From positions 1,429,148-1,493,147 of the forward strand of contig NW_003101682.1 of NCBI RefSeq assembly GCF_000003855.2: a DNA stretch of 64,000 bases. The letters run 5' to 3'. Numbering within the stretch: the stretch's first letter is position 1; each line of letters begins with the position of its first letter. The notes under the pieces are model-generated. The model was not told the origin of the DNA. It did no database searches and saw only the letters and a program-made list of their open reading frames with translations. The translations under genes and the position numbers were made by a program. This stretch comes from Blastomyces gilchristii SLH14081 (lineage: Eukaryota; Ascomycota; Eurotiomycetes; Onygenales; Ajellomycetaceae). This document shows, one piece after another, positions 26,249-37,260 of this stretch.

Positions 26249-28690
26249 TCACCCATTATCCCCAGCAAACGTAAAAATCTCCCGAAGCGCCCAGTACTTC
26301 AACCCCTCGACGGGATGCTTATGCACCTCCGCCAAAAGCACACCCGCAGCAACAGCAGCATAGTGCTCCATATCCAAAACCTCCTCGACATCCTTCATCC
26401 TGATGGGGTGCATAGTCTTGCCGCACTCCGCGTCCATATTGGTGAGAATGACGGGGTCGATATCGTCTAGCAATTCGATTGGCTTGGGCACGAAGGGGTC
26501 CAGTGACTGGTCCATCTTTGTGGGCCCCGTATGGCCTGCGTACATGGGTGGTTGTGGCCATGTGTTTTTCTTCTGTCGGGCAAGTTTCTTCTGCAGGAGG
26601 TGCTGGAAATCGTGGTTTTGGTCATCATCTTCGTCGTCTGAGTCTTCGATGATCGCTTCTGTTGCAGCTTCCTCTTCTTCAGTTAGACGGCCCTGGCTGC
26701 GCAGCATGTACTCCTCGTCTCGTTTCTTGTAGTATCCCGCCCAGTCGCCCGCTGTAAGGAGAGCGCAGCACCCTGTTAGAGCAGAAAGGCCGAGAACTTC
26801 CCTCCGGTACATTTTTATATGCTTAACTTCGAGCTTCTGGGCCTGTACTCGGATGGTAGATATTGGGGGCGTGGAGCTCTTGCCATCCAAGAAGGATCTC
26901 AGAGTCGTTAGCCCGCGGGCTATCTTCTCCCGGGTTTTCTTCATTGTTTCTGGCAATGTCGTGTGGGGGAGGAGTGGCTTCAAGATGGGGAAGAAAGCTT
27001 TGGAAGCGGGTCGCATGCCTGCTCTCCTCGTTAGTTGGTCAAATGGGTTGGCTTGGGAGCATGGAAGTAGGAGTGGCTCTGCGTCAATGGATGTATCATG
27101 TGCACCTCCGCATTCGAGTTGGTCAGTCGTCGTTGGCTGCTTTGGAAATTCACGTTCGGCTCTACACCCAAGGCGCGGTCGGCTACGGCAATTTACCCGT
27201 CTCATCCATGCCTCATATTGCTCGCGGCGGCGGACCGCTGCATACTTTGCGGCCACGATCTGGTCTCCGAGTGTGTCTTTCCTCTTTTCTTCCTTCTCTT
27301 CAAAATAGCAGCGTATTTTCCAGTGCATCTTCCAGGGCCTAAGTCTTATCGCCTTGTCCCCATCGAATTTGATTGGCTTGCGTTGCCCGTTGATTGCGCA
27401 GACTGACCTATGTGCTGTCGGGGTTGGTTGTCCGCTATCCGCCTCATGCGTCAAAAGGAATGATGGTGGCACATCATCACCGTGGTGCGAGATGCCATCT
27501 TGTTTTTCTTTGCCCTTAGTATCAAGTTCTGTTGACTGTTCCAAATCGTTATCACAGACCACGTCCTGACAATTCGTCCTTTGCACTACAGAAGAGGGAT
27601 CGCAAGACTCAAGGGCACATTCATCACTATCATCCACAAAAATCACTGGCAGCTTCCGTATGGGAGAACCAACTGGCCCAGGAACGCATAGTTCTTCGTC
27701 TTCATTGAAGACAGGAGACAGTCGCGCCACAACACCAGTGGCCCTATACATATCAACCGCGAAACTTAGAGAAGACTTCACAGTGCTCGAATTGGAGAAT
27801 CCTCTCGCAGGAATCCCCTCTGCCTTACCCACGATAAATCCACGGCAACGTTCTGGTTTCTTATCCAACAATCGATCATTGTCAGGTCTTGAATATAGGC
27901 TATGCCAGCCCGGATAACCAGCTAACTTGTCAACATTGGACTTGGCAAAGGGAGCTAGGAATGATAAACTCTGAAGAATGAGTTCCTCAGTCCACTCTTT
28001 TGGGGCGTCTTTTGCATGATGATATCGGCCAATTCCAGCCATCGCATAGGAGGGACCAGAGCGAGCTGTGTAATACGAATGGTTAGGTTAGGAACTCGCT
28101 CATCGCAGTATTGGTGGGGTTGGGGGTATAGGCAAACATTTTTGTCTACTTCGTCTTGCATCGCCTGATTAAATTGGTGTCAGTATCCAAATTTGCGCGC
28201 CCAATAGAGCTATCAAGGTATTTTACTCACCGTTACGCAGTTTCCCAGCTCCATTCCCAGCTCCCTCTTCCTCTTCATCGTCCGACGGCCTATCATTAAG
28301 CGACCCATTCTCCTCTAGCTCCCTGAAGAACATATCCCACTCTTCTTCAACGGACGTGCAAACTGTACTGCTGTTGCGTCGCGTCGGTACATTGGATGAC
28401 TGGATATCATCGTCAATGCCAGTTGTTGGACTACTAGAAATCTCTGCCATCGCCTCCTCCCATGCCCGCGCGGAAAGCGCATGTGCTTTCTCAAGTCGCG
28501 ACATATGCAACCTCTCGGCAAGGCCTCCACGCACGGTAAGCTAGTCGTCGCGGTATATGTAAATGAAGAAGTCAGGGAGACGGGGGCACGTACCTCTCCC
28601 AACACACTTGTCCAGCAGTTTATCCCACACACTGCTTCTGATCACCGACGTGTAGCGCTCAAATGCGCCTTCCAGGGTTAGAGATGACAT
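26249..28690 (-). CDS. Unrecognised protein, about 735 residues
   Basis: Three exons fit in phase: 28690..28594, 28524..28231 and 28065..26249. The second intron is well supported (GTGAGT donor, CTAAC branch site, ACACAG acceptor). The first uses a strong GTACGT donor, but its acceptor GGAG is unusual, so exon two's start is provisional. The start reads MSSLTLEGAFERYTSVIRSS. Conserved-looking parts are an N-terminal helix (MSRLEKAHALSARAWEEAM), an acidic block, FLAPFAKSNVDKLAGYPGW, and a C-terminal region with AGDWAGYYKKRDEEYMLRSQ, DSDDEDDD, an LLQKKLARQKK helix and MHPIRMKDVEEVLDMEHYA. A short hydrophobic stretch (VLGLSALTGCCALLTAG) could be a membrane or buried helix. I do not recognise the family and assign no function. 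Confidence 0.68.
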
Positions 28691-30238
28691 CTCAGTAGCA
28701 TTAGCAGCACTACATGTGTATGATAACAAACTGAAAAGAGATTGTTATATAGAGAATAATGCCATTCTTTTCAGAAACAAAGCCAGGAACGGAACTGTCT
28801 AATCAACTGAAAGGAGGAAGAATTTGAAATGAAGGAAAGGAAGACATCCAAAGGGTGAGCACAATAGAGGTCAAAAACTGCACAGGAGCTAGCTAGATGT
28901 AGGTAAAGGGTTTATGTCGCCCAGTGATAAAGTCCGGACTGTCTGTGTTCAGGAGGCTCGGGGCTGGGAAACAGCTAGGCCATGCAAGAAAACATGTGCA
29001 TGAAAGGGATATACGTTTAAAGGAGAGAGAAAACAACAGGTTTGTATATATAGTAGAAATGACTAAAGGTCTACTATATATCTGAATACCTGTAGAAGAT
29101 GTAGAAGTATAAGAAATAGAATCAGCACAACTAAGGTTATATAGAAAAAAGGGCTTGATGCGGTTGGCCAGCATCGAGATCAGGAGGAGGCCTTAGAATA
29201 ATGGACTGTCCTTGAGATAGTCTCTCAGAAAGAGTATATGTGTTGCTGTAGTATTCACACGCCATCTCTTTTTAAGAGGGCCATAGTTTCCCCTCAGTCT
29301 ATTCACCGAGTTTCTGATAAAGGGAGAGAGATGTTTGATATCAACAATCACAGGATCACAATTTAGTGACCATATGCAAATGGAGACAATGTTTAAATAA
29401 TATTAGAAAAAAACAATGTCATCCATTGCATACCAGTTGACTGCTAGATTTAGTAGAGTCCCTTCGATACAGAGAGTATCGATACCTGGCCATGACCCCC
29501 AAAGCAGCGGACGGACGATGCTGCCACAAAGGGGTAGATAGATATTCCAATGCGCCCGCCCATTCGGCCAATGAGGCACAATATTAAACATGTAGAAATA
29601 AAGGCTATAATAGATAGACCTTCAGAGAATATCTCTTGCGGATTGAGGCCCTTCTTTTGACTTATAGCTGTCTTCATTTTCCCCCGTTGTGCTTGCTACA
29701 AGAATAAAAGTGAACACAAAGGAAATAGAGATGTTACGTGTCACCTACACATGCACCATTAATCTTTCTCTATCTCCTCTCACCAATTGTCCGCTCTAGC
29801 ATCCTGTTGATGCTGATGTTGATGCTGATGTTGATGTTGATGTTGATGTTGATGTTCTATCTGATGACGTTGGGATAAAGTTCGTCAGCGCCAAGCCATC
29901 GCCTTCTTTCCACCAACAATCACGTCATTTCAGCACTGTTTTCTCGATCTATATTAAATAAATATCTATTACATTTCCCCTTTTTCCCCTCCATTGTAAA
30001 ACACCTCATTTCTCTCTCTCTATAAGATACCCGTATTCTATATCCTAGCCAAGGACATATCCATATCCCTTCTATTCTCCTTCTTCCGGTTCAAGTTTGT
30101 CGGAACGGATCACCATCTTCTACCCCGCGGCGGGCAGCCAACCCCTCCAATAATTCATCTCGATGACGCTTATAGAAGAAGGGAACTCATACCAACAACC
30201 TCAAACCCTCAATTGATATCAAACCCCAAATCATAAGC
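28691..30238. other. Divergent promoter region
   Basis: Lies between the unrecognised gene (-) and APS kinase (+). No supported gene. A (GATGTT)n-type repeat at 29805-29856 and CT-rich leader-like sequence (about 29990-30080) precede the APS kinase start. Confidence 0.55.
29805..29856 (+). repeat. (GATGTT/GATGCT)n tandem repeat
   Basis: About nine near-identical GATGYT hexamers, roughly 380 bp upstream of the APS kinase start. Confidence 0.9.
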
Positions 30239-30984
30239 ATGGCCACGTATGCATCCCTTACTCTCCCAATGCTTTAACCACCCCATACATACCCATCCCC
30301 CCCTAACCCACACCCAAAAAAAAAAAAAAAAACAGCAACATAACCTACCACCCCCCGCACCTAACCCGCGCCGAGCGCACCGCCCTCCGCAAACAACAAG
30401 GCCTCACAATCTGGCTAACCGGCCTCTCTGCCTCCGGCAAATCCACCATCGCCGTCGAGCTCGAACACCAGCTGCTAACCCACTACAACGTCGCCGCCTA
30501 CCGCCTCGACGGCGACAACATCCGCTTCGGCCTCAACAAGGACCTCGGCTTCAGCGAGGCAGACCGCAACGAGAACATCCGCCGCATCGCAGAGGTCGCG
30601 AAGCTGTTCGCCGACAGCAACACCATCGCCATCACCTCGTTCATCTCGCCGTACCGCAAGGATCGGGAGACCGCGCGCCAGTTGCATGCGGCGGCGATAC
30701 ATGGCGAGGAAGGCGGCCAGGGGTCCTCTGGTTTGCCGTTTGTAGAGGTCTATATCGATGTACCCGTTGAGGTGGCGGAGCAGAGGGATCCGAAGGGGTT
30801 GTATAAGAAGGCGCGCGAGGGGATAATCAAGGAGTTTACGGGGATTAGTGCGCCGTATGAGGCGCCGGAGAAGCCTGAGATTCATATCAAGAGTCATGAG
30901 GTTGGGATCAAGGAGGCAGTTGCGGTGATTATTGAGTATTTGGAGGCGAAAGGGTATTTGCCCGAACGAGCCGTGCAGAATTAG
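30239..30984 (+). CDS. Adenylylsulfate kinase (APS kinase)
   Basis: Phosphorylates adenosine 5'-phosphosulfate to PAPS with ATP in cytosolic sulfate assimilation. Exon one is 8 bp (30239..30246, ATGGCCAC). After an 89-bp intron with a poly(A) stretch just before the acceptor, exon two (30336..30984) completes 218 residues. The N-terminus reads [14 protein letters not shown]. The P-loop GLSASGKST sits at about 32-40, followed by [19 protein letters not shown], the RNENIRR APS-binding segment, [10 protein letters not shown], and [12 protein letters not shown] near the C-terminus. All catalytic motifs look intact. A Gly/Ser insertion (EEGGQGSSG) lies before [11 protein letters not shown]. Splice phase and family match are both strong. 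Confidence 0.96.
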
Positions 30985-30998
30985 GGTTGTTATTGTTC

Positions 30999-31035
<37 letters not shown>

Positions 31036-31736
31036 TTTTTTTTTTTGCTAGATGGTTCTATTTTCGGGTTTACGGCACGGGTGACATGCAATGCATGGAG
31101 CTGGCATGAAAAATTATATACCAACTATAGAGAATCATGAATTTATCATGTGGTGAATGATATGCAAGGATATTGTATAAGAGAACAGGGAGAAGAAAAA
31201 AAGGAGAAAACGACTCCATAAAATCATATAGTAGAGTAGAATCTTTTCATGAAGAGATACACCTGCTCACGAGCAAAACTAACAAGAGCAAAAAATATCC
31301 AAAGAGCAACTCGAGTGAAAATCAATGAAAAGGGGATTCTGACTTAGAGAGGGCTTCCAAAATATTAGATCACTTGTATGTGAGAAGAAACAAAATAGAA
31401 GCTCAGGTTGTAAATGTATTAGTTGAACACTCTGATGACTTCATACGAGTATCGCATCTCCCATACGGAGTATACTATGACAAAAAAAATTGAAAAAAGG
31501 GAAAACAAAACAGGAGTGTGCAAGGCACTATGGTGAAAATTACAGCAGATGTTAAAAAACAGGAAACAAACAAATCGCATGCGATATATAGGGCAGGCCA
31601 GCAACATATCATTCGTCCTCTTCTCTTCTGAATCAATCATACGCTGAAGATTTCAAAAAATGGACAGAGTTAAAAAAAAAAAAAAAGTAGAAAGAGATAT
31701 GCCACCCGCAGAGGGAAGAGGGGGGGGGGGGGGGTT
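30985..31736. other. Convergent 3' region
   Basis: Lies between the 3' ends of APS kinase (+) and V-ATPase subunit C (-). (CT)n at 31002-31033, TACGGAGTATA near 31464, poly(A) near 31671 and poly(G) near 31721. No gene recognised. Confidence 0.55.
31002..31033 (+). repeat. (CT)n microsatellite
   Basis: About sixteen CT dinucleotides in the 3' flank of the APS kinase gene. Confidence 0.9.
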
Positions 31737-33453
31737 TCATTCAAACTCCATCTCGTAATATACATAGGCAGTATACTCGCCTGCTCCGCTCTCGCCCGCA
31801 CCACTGACATGCTGCATGTCCAACGGATCATCCTTTCGGACACGACCTTTCTTATCACGTCCAAAGGCGTTGCCCGCTAGGTATGAATATGAGTTGTCAA
31901 GGAGTCTCTTCACTTTTCGTGCTTGTTTATTTGTGGTCTGATGGATTGTTTTTTAATTTATTTGTTTTGGTCTTTGTTAGCGTTTCATGCGTAATAATCT
32001 CCGCGGGGAGCGGGAGGGAGAAGAGCGCGGGTAAAGAGCATGTTGCTTGCGATCGGAAGGTTACAAGGAGATAAGAATGGTGCATGAAAGAGGTTCCGGG
32101 AGAGGAGGTTCCAGGAATTGATCACAAAACGGGAGGGGCAGAGCGGCCCGCTGCCCGCATTGAGCAGGTTGAGGGAGGGTGCAGCAAGAAAAAAAAAGAG
32201 ATAAAGCAACCAACCTTTATCAACGCACAGACAAAGTCCAGCGGCAGCCCATATCTCAACACCGTCTCCACAAACACCCTCAGAACAAGGACATGCACCC
32301 AGACCATCACGGCCTCGCTCCACCCTGTCGTCGCAAGCCGCAGTGTCTCCCCCCACAGCCTCCGCGCATCTGCATTGGCCTGGTCTAGATCTCTCCGCTC
32401 CTTCTCCTCGTCGCCCTCCACATACTTGTAATCTCGAGGTGTCCACCTGTGCTCCCGGCACTTATGGATGAATTCAGCGCTATGCTTTTTGAACGTCGTA
32501 ACAGCGTAGAGGGTCGATTCGTCATCTGAGGCAACCAAGGTTGAAGAGCGCGGGACGACCATGGGCGAGATGGTTTCGTATGTTCGTAGGAATTCCTTTG
32601 TGCTCCGTGAGGGGACGGCGATTAGATGGGTTTCGAGGTATTCGGAGTCTTGGACGAGGACGCGGGGGTCGACAATAGATGCAAGTGATTTGGTGGATAA
32701 TGTGCCCCTAGCAGCAGAGTATCAGGATACAGTTAAAACAAAGTGTGCAGGTTGTTACCTAAGGTAGATTTTGTTTTCATACGTTTGTTTCCGTTGTAGC
32801 GCAGCCAGTGTTGTTTTGCCTTGGTTGTATTGTGAGAACTTGGCCCGAACGTCATGGTCGATGCTTGCAGCTTCCTAAGCATGAGGGAGAACGTTCATCA
32901 GAAAGAAAACGGGTCTGAAGAACAATCAAGCAAAAGGCCGACTATTTCCATACCTTCTGTAGCAAATCTATCAATTCCGCCAATGACTTCTCCGCCCGAT
33001 ATTTGACCTTGTTCCATTCAAACGTCCTTAGATACTGCTCAACGGGTACTAGCGAATTAAAATAGACAAGAAGTCGGGTAAGCCACGGGGTAATAATAAT
33101 ACAGCGCAAAACAAAAAAGAACGGGGAGAGAAAGAAATATCCACCACCATACTATCATTAACCATCTTCATATTCGAAATCCGTTCCTCATCGCCCTCCA
33201 GCACATTCTTCAGTGCCTCTCCCACCTTGCCCACCACACCCTGGCACAGTGCTTCCAGCCTCGCCAGTTCATCCGCCTGCTGCACCAACGCATCTAGCGT
33301 CCCGATTTTGAACTCCGGGATCGCAAAGGGAATCACCGCGCCGTTATCTGAGGTGACGGTCTTGCTGATAGCTTCGAGGGCATCGTCGCGATGGTGGGAC
33401 GGGGTGATGGAGCTGGGGAGGGAAAGGAGGATGTATTTGGGTTCCTTGGACAT
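31737..33453 (-). CDS. vma5: V-type proton ATPase subunit C (Vma5)
   Basis: Stator subunit of the V1 sector that links V1 to Vo and controls reversible assembly at the vacuole. Five exons, 33453..33153, 33048..32954, 32874..32783, 32707..32215 and 31937..31737, in phase, give 393 residues, close to yeast Vma5 (392). Landmarks: KYILLSLPSS at the N-terminus, MVNDIPVEQYLRTFEWNKVK across junction one, SIVDPRVLVQDSEYLETHL, YAVTTFKKHSAEFIHKCRE, ALRVFVETVLRYGLPLDFV, and SYSYLAGNAFGRDKKGR in the last exon. The last acceptor (31938) was chosen because it restores TTNKQARKVKRLLDNSYSYL. Intron four is long (277 bp) with a weaker GTTGGT donor. Identification is firm. Confidence 0.95.
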
Positions 33454-34000
33454 TATCTATAGTTATGAGAAATCCGTAGCCGCGCTTCTTTGGGTTTTTT
33501 TCTAGGAGGCGGGCATGGGATGTAGGGGTGGTAGGCTATCTTCCTTTTCGTCCTTGGTGAGCGGAGTTCCAAGGTTGTTGTTTTCCGATGTTATCGGCAT
33601 AGATGTTTAGGTGCGGTCAATGGCCAGCGTGTGGGCCAATCACGTTGCAAGGCGGTCAGGTGCAGATGGAGTACGGAGTACATTCTCAGGGAGAGATCTA
33701 TATCATAAGCCTACAACAAGAACAATTTATTTATGCCACTTAAATGCGCTTTGATAAAATTCTAGGGGATTCTATCTTCGATGAAGCATATTTCAAGCTA
33801 TTGTAGAGCCTCTAAGTTACTCATAGTTTTTCCATTAAATGTAGCATTATGTGTAATAAACCGCAACAGGACCACCAGAAGTGGTCCTTTTTGGGGATTA
33901 AATTCCTTTTCCAAAAGAAGGGAGCAAAAAAATGGGAAAAAGAATCATGTAATACAAAAAAAATCAAATAATTAGCATGCCCATATCTAAATAAAAATGG

Positions 34001-34035
<35 letters not shown>

Positions 34036-34238
34036 GGAAGTAGAAAGCAACGATGACAAAACAGTAGTCTAATGCATATCAACGCCCTCTTTCAGGGGGG
34101 AGAAAACAAGGCAGCAAAAAATGTGGCGGCTATATCTAACTGCAATCTTTTGAAAAGCCTTCCGTATATCAAGACAGACAGATCAACAAAATCTATCATG
34201 GTGGAAAGGAAATGCACAAAAAAAGCAACCATCAGTGT
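33454..34238. other. Intergenic, no gene seen
   Basis: Upstream of vma5 and downstream of the thioesterase gene. Contains GTACGGAGTAC at about 33671 and a 28-nt poly(A) at 34005-34032. Confidence 0.55.
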
Positions 34239-35487
34239 TTATGTTGCTTTATAAAGTCGTGGAAGAGACTGTAACATTAAGTTAGTAAAACGATCCAAGA
34301 CAAGCAGTTGTGACACCCCCCCCCCCCCAAAAAAAAAAAAAAAAGGAAAAAAGGAGAGGGACAGAAACGAGAAATAGAACAGGATCACATACAGCAGCAT
34401 TCTTCGGCTCAATAAACAACGCCTTCGCCTCGGCTACGACAACAGGTTCCCGCCCTTCATCAGGCAGCGTCTCAATCCGCCCCTCAACCCACGCCTTGCG
34501 CCCTTCAACCTTCACCGTCTCAGCGCGGACAACGAAAAACGACCCCGCCGGCGCCGGGCTGCGGTAGTCTATGTTCAAATTCGCGGTGACGCCAATGCCA
34601 TTGGGCAGAGCGGGGAAACAGCACCTGGCAAGAGATTCGTCGAGAATAGTAGCAAGTAGTCCGCCGTGCACAATACCCGGGTGACCAGAGACGTCCGAAC
34701 CCAGATATAAGATGGAGACAAGGCTTTTGCCGCCCGCCTCTGTCCAGGCGTAAGGGGGTACAGCGATTTTCTTGGCCCCTGCCAGAGTTCCCGCGGTGAG
34801 GTTATGGGCGCGCAATTCCGCTGGAATCTTGAGGTGGGGTCGCGACTCGGTGAAGCGCTCATCCGTTCGCAGGGAGTGGGCTAGAGGGTGGTTGTGGATG
34901 AAGGCATCGATATCTCGCAGGATATCATCGGGGGCTATGTAGATGGATTCGTCGTCGGTGCGGATTTGGGTAGCGATCTGGACCATGTTGGATACGCCGG
35001 GGCTAAGTGAAATTCCAACGGTGAAGGAGAATACGGCGATTGCGGTAAAGCCTAGGAGACGGCGGAGTATCGAGGGCTTTTTGAATGAAGGAGGGGAAGG
35101 AAAAGGAGGATGCGGCGGCTGGGGAGAAAGTGGGCCGGTTGTCTGGACTATATATATGCATCCGCAGACAGCGTCAGTCTATGGTTTATTTACTGAATTG
35201 ATTGAGTTCATTGTCTCTCCTCGGTGATAACAAATGGGAAGAGGGCAATGGACTAAATAGAAAGTTTACATTATTTTTAATCTCGACATACCTGAATACG
35301 GTCTATATGATGACGGATGGGACAGCCGGGCTACAAAAAGCGAGCGGAACAAGGAAGCCCCGGAAGAAGAAGAAGAATAAAGAGAGACAGGGAAGGACAC
35401 GTGCTGCTTTGACGGAGAGATAAGGAAAATGAGGTTGCCTGAAGAAAAAACAGGACGAGAGCGGGACGGAACCATATTTGGCAGCAT
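34239..35487 (-). CDS. Hot-dog acyl-CoA thioesterase, mitochondrial (THEM4-like)
   Basis: PaaI/THEM4-type thioesterase predicted to hydrolyse acyl-CoA in mitochondria. Three exons, 35487..35292, 35147..34393 and 34268..34239, in phase, give 326 residues. The first exon encodes an Arg/Ser/hydroxyl-rich, acid-free segment (MLPNMVPSRSRPVFSSGN...) that fits a mitochondrial presequence. A hydrophobic helix (LLGFTAIAVFSFTVGISL) suggests an inner-membrane anchor. The hot-dog core carries GHPGIVHGGLLATILDESLA, the usual helix containing the conserved His and acidic residue. Intron two ends with a perfect TACTAAC branch site, and the final 30-bp exon adds SLPRLYKAT. The minimal reading frame from 34986 would lose the presequence and is less likely. 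Substrate range is unknown. Confidence 0.88.
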
Positions 35488-36542
35488 AAACGGGCAAAGA
35501 ACTCCCCAGAGGCCGGCGGGGCAAAGACCAGACCGGTTTCCCTTTCAGCACCCAACCCCTAGATATAACTAGATGGGCTCAACAAGCTGAAAGAAAACAA
35601 CAACCCAGGCGGACCGGATGCAGCAGCGCGGGCGGCGAGCCTAAAGACAAGTAAATAGGTAGTAGGAAGGAAGGGGGGCTATGAGTTCCACTGACTGATT
35701 ATTGTCAACAGTACGGAGTAGTTCCAGTACAGTACTAGTTACCCAGTACTAATCTATCCAGCATGCAGCGCCGGCCGGTATGAATTCAGCTTTGCAGACA
35801 GCAATCAAGCGCCAGCTCCGGTGTCTTTCGCAGCGGCGGGCGAACAAGGGCGGGCAGGGTTCACGATCCCAGGAACCGCCGGGTTTTTTTTGTTGGGCGC
35901 AAGGTCAGGTCAAGGTTGTTTGTTGTGCCGAGGTCCAATTTTTGGCGGAAGAAGCTCGGAGCTAAAACACGCCGCGCTTTGGCAGAAACTATACGGAGTA
36001 TCAATAATCAAGAAGTCATTTCAAACCACAGGGAGATTAGATTCCTGGCTTCCTGGCTTTATTAAACTGTTTTCACTGGGCGAATGTACGATATACGATA
36101 GATGAAACGCAATACTGTCCGAAGTAGCCGATTTATTATTCCGCCCAAAGTATACTTTTTGTGTTAACGTCCGTATCTTCACGGCAAAGACTCTACATAT
36201 ACCTACGCACCCTATTGGAACAGCTGAAATAGGAGAACAGACAGACAACCAGGTCTCTCCTCCTCTTCTTCTTCTTCTTCCTCATCTACCTTAAGCACTA
36301 CTGTACAGACGGTGAACTGAGTAGTAAACACCAGTTATGGCTTGCTCCTTTCTTTGTAGTTCCTGGAACTTGCATACAGGGAACGCTGGAGATCTTGCAT
36401 AGAAGAACTAAAAGCTCTGCAGACAGGTACGCAGTACTCAAAGCGGGATAGATAGAGGTTATTCATTAGAAATAACACTTACAAAGAAAGGGAAAGGGGG
36501 TACAAAAGGGACAAGAAAAAAAAAAGAAAAAGAAAAAGAAAA
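35488..36542. other. Intergenic, no gene seen
   Basis: Between the thioesterase gene (-) and the tRNA gene. Contains TACGGAGTA copies near 35711 and 35991 and CTT repeats near 36264. Short frames only. Confidence 0.5.
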
Positions 36543-36665
36543 CGAGGAACGTGGGACTCGAACCCACAATCTTAGCTTAGCTTGGTCCCGGACTTCCTCT
36601 TTGACAAGGGGAAAACCATTGTCCAATCATAGGAGAGCTACGCATTACCCTTCTGCCAGTCCCTC
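36543..36665 (-). tRNA. tRNA-Arg (anticodon CCT) with 51-nt intron
   Basis: Read on the minus strand, 36665..36630 and 36578..36543 form a 72-nt cloverleaf. The acceptor GAGGGAC pairs with GTTCCTC (one G-T), with discriminator G. The D-arm is GCAG...ATGC with GG in the loop. The anticodon stem TAGCT/AGCTA closes the loop CT-CCT-A-A. The variable loop is AGATT. The T-arm is GTGGG-TTCGAGT-CCCAC. The A-box (TGGCAGAAGGG) and B-box (GGTTCGAGTCC) are good. A 51-nt intron (36579..36629) sits at the canonical position after base 37. The anticodon CCT reads AGG (Arg). Derived by hand folding. Confidence 0.88.
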
Positions 36666-37260
36666 AAGGCTTGGCTTTACCGCTACGCCACTAGGGCTAG
36701 GTAAGAGTTGCCGGAACTGACACCTCGCGACCTACAAAGGGTCACCCCTGTCGACGACAACCTCTCTATCACCAACTGCAATCCAAAGTAAACTTCTAAA
36801 TAATAAAATTATCATGTGCATAATCAGTCATCTACCCTTTTTTTTATTCTGATATATATATATTATGTATATACGTTGGTCTACGCGCTCTATATTATAT
36901 ATGCATCTCGCTCGCCAGGTTCCCAACCAGAGCCCTCCAAAAGCAAATGCCAGATGCAAGGGCAGAAATCAGACGAACAAATAAAATAAATAGAAATATA
37001 TAAATAGAATAAAGAACATACGTAAATCGTTTGGATAAAATCCAAAAAGCGTGTATCTAGACCAAATCATAGAAAAAGAAACAATGGGTGAACATATCAA
37101 GTATATATTAGTCGGGGTATGTATAAGAAAGAAACAAACAAGCGAGAAATGAGGGAAAGATACGGAGTATAGAAATATAAATTCGGGCGCGACTACCTAC
37201 CACTGTACTTAGCCTCACCTTTTTCTAGCCAAGGACTTGGAAACCCGGCGGTTCCGTTAG
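36666..37260. other. Intergenic, AT-rich
   Basis: Apart from the tRNA-like fragment, contains (TA)n stretches near 36850 and 36895 and TACGGAGTAT near 37161. No gene seen. Confidence 0.5.
36673..36696 (-). other. tRNA D-arm-like fragment beside tRNA-Arg
   Basis: On the minus strand, just 5' of the tRNA-Arg gene, CCCTAGTGGCGTAGCGGTAA contains a second A-box-like string (TGGCGTAGCGG) with GC...GC pairing. No T-arm belongs to it. Possibly a degenerate tRNA half. Confidence 0.35.
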
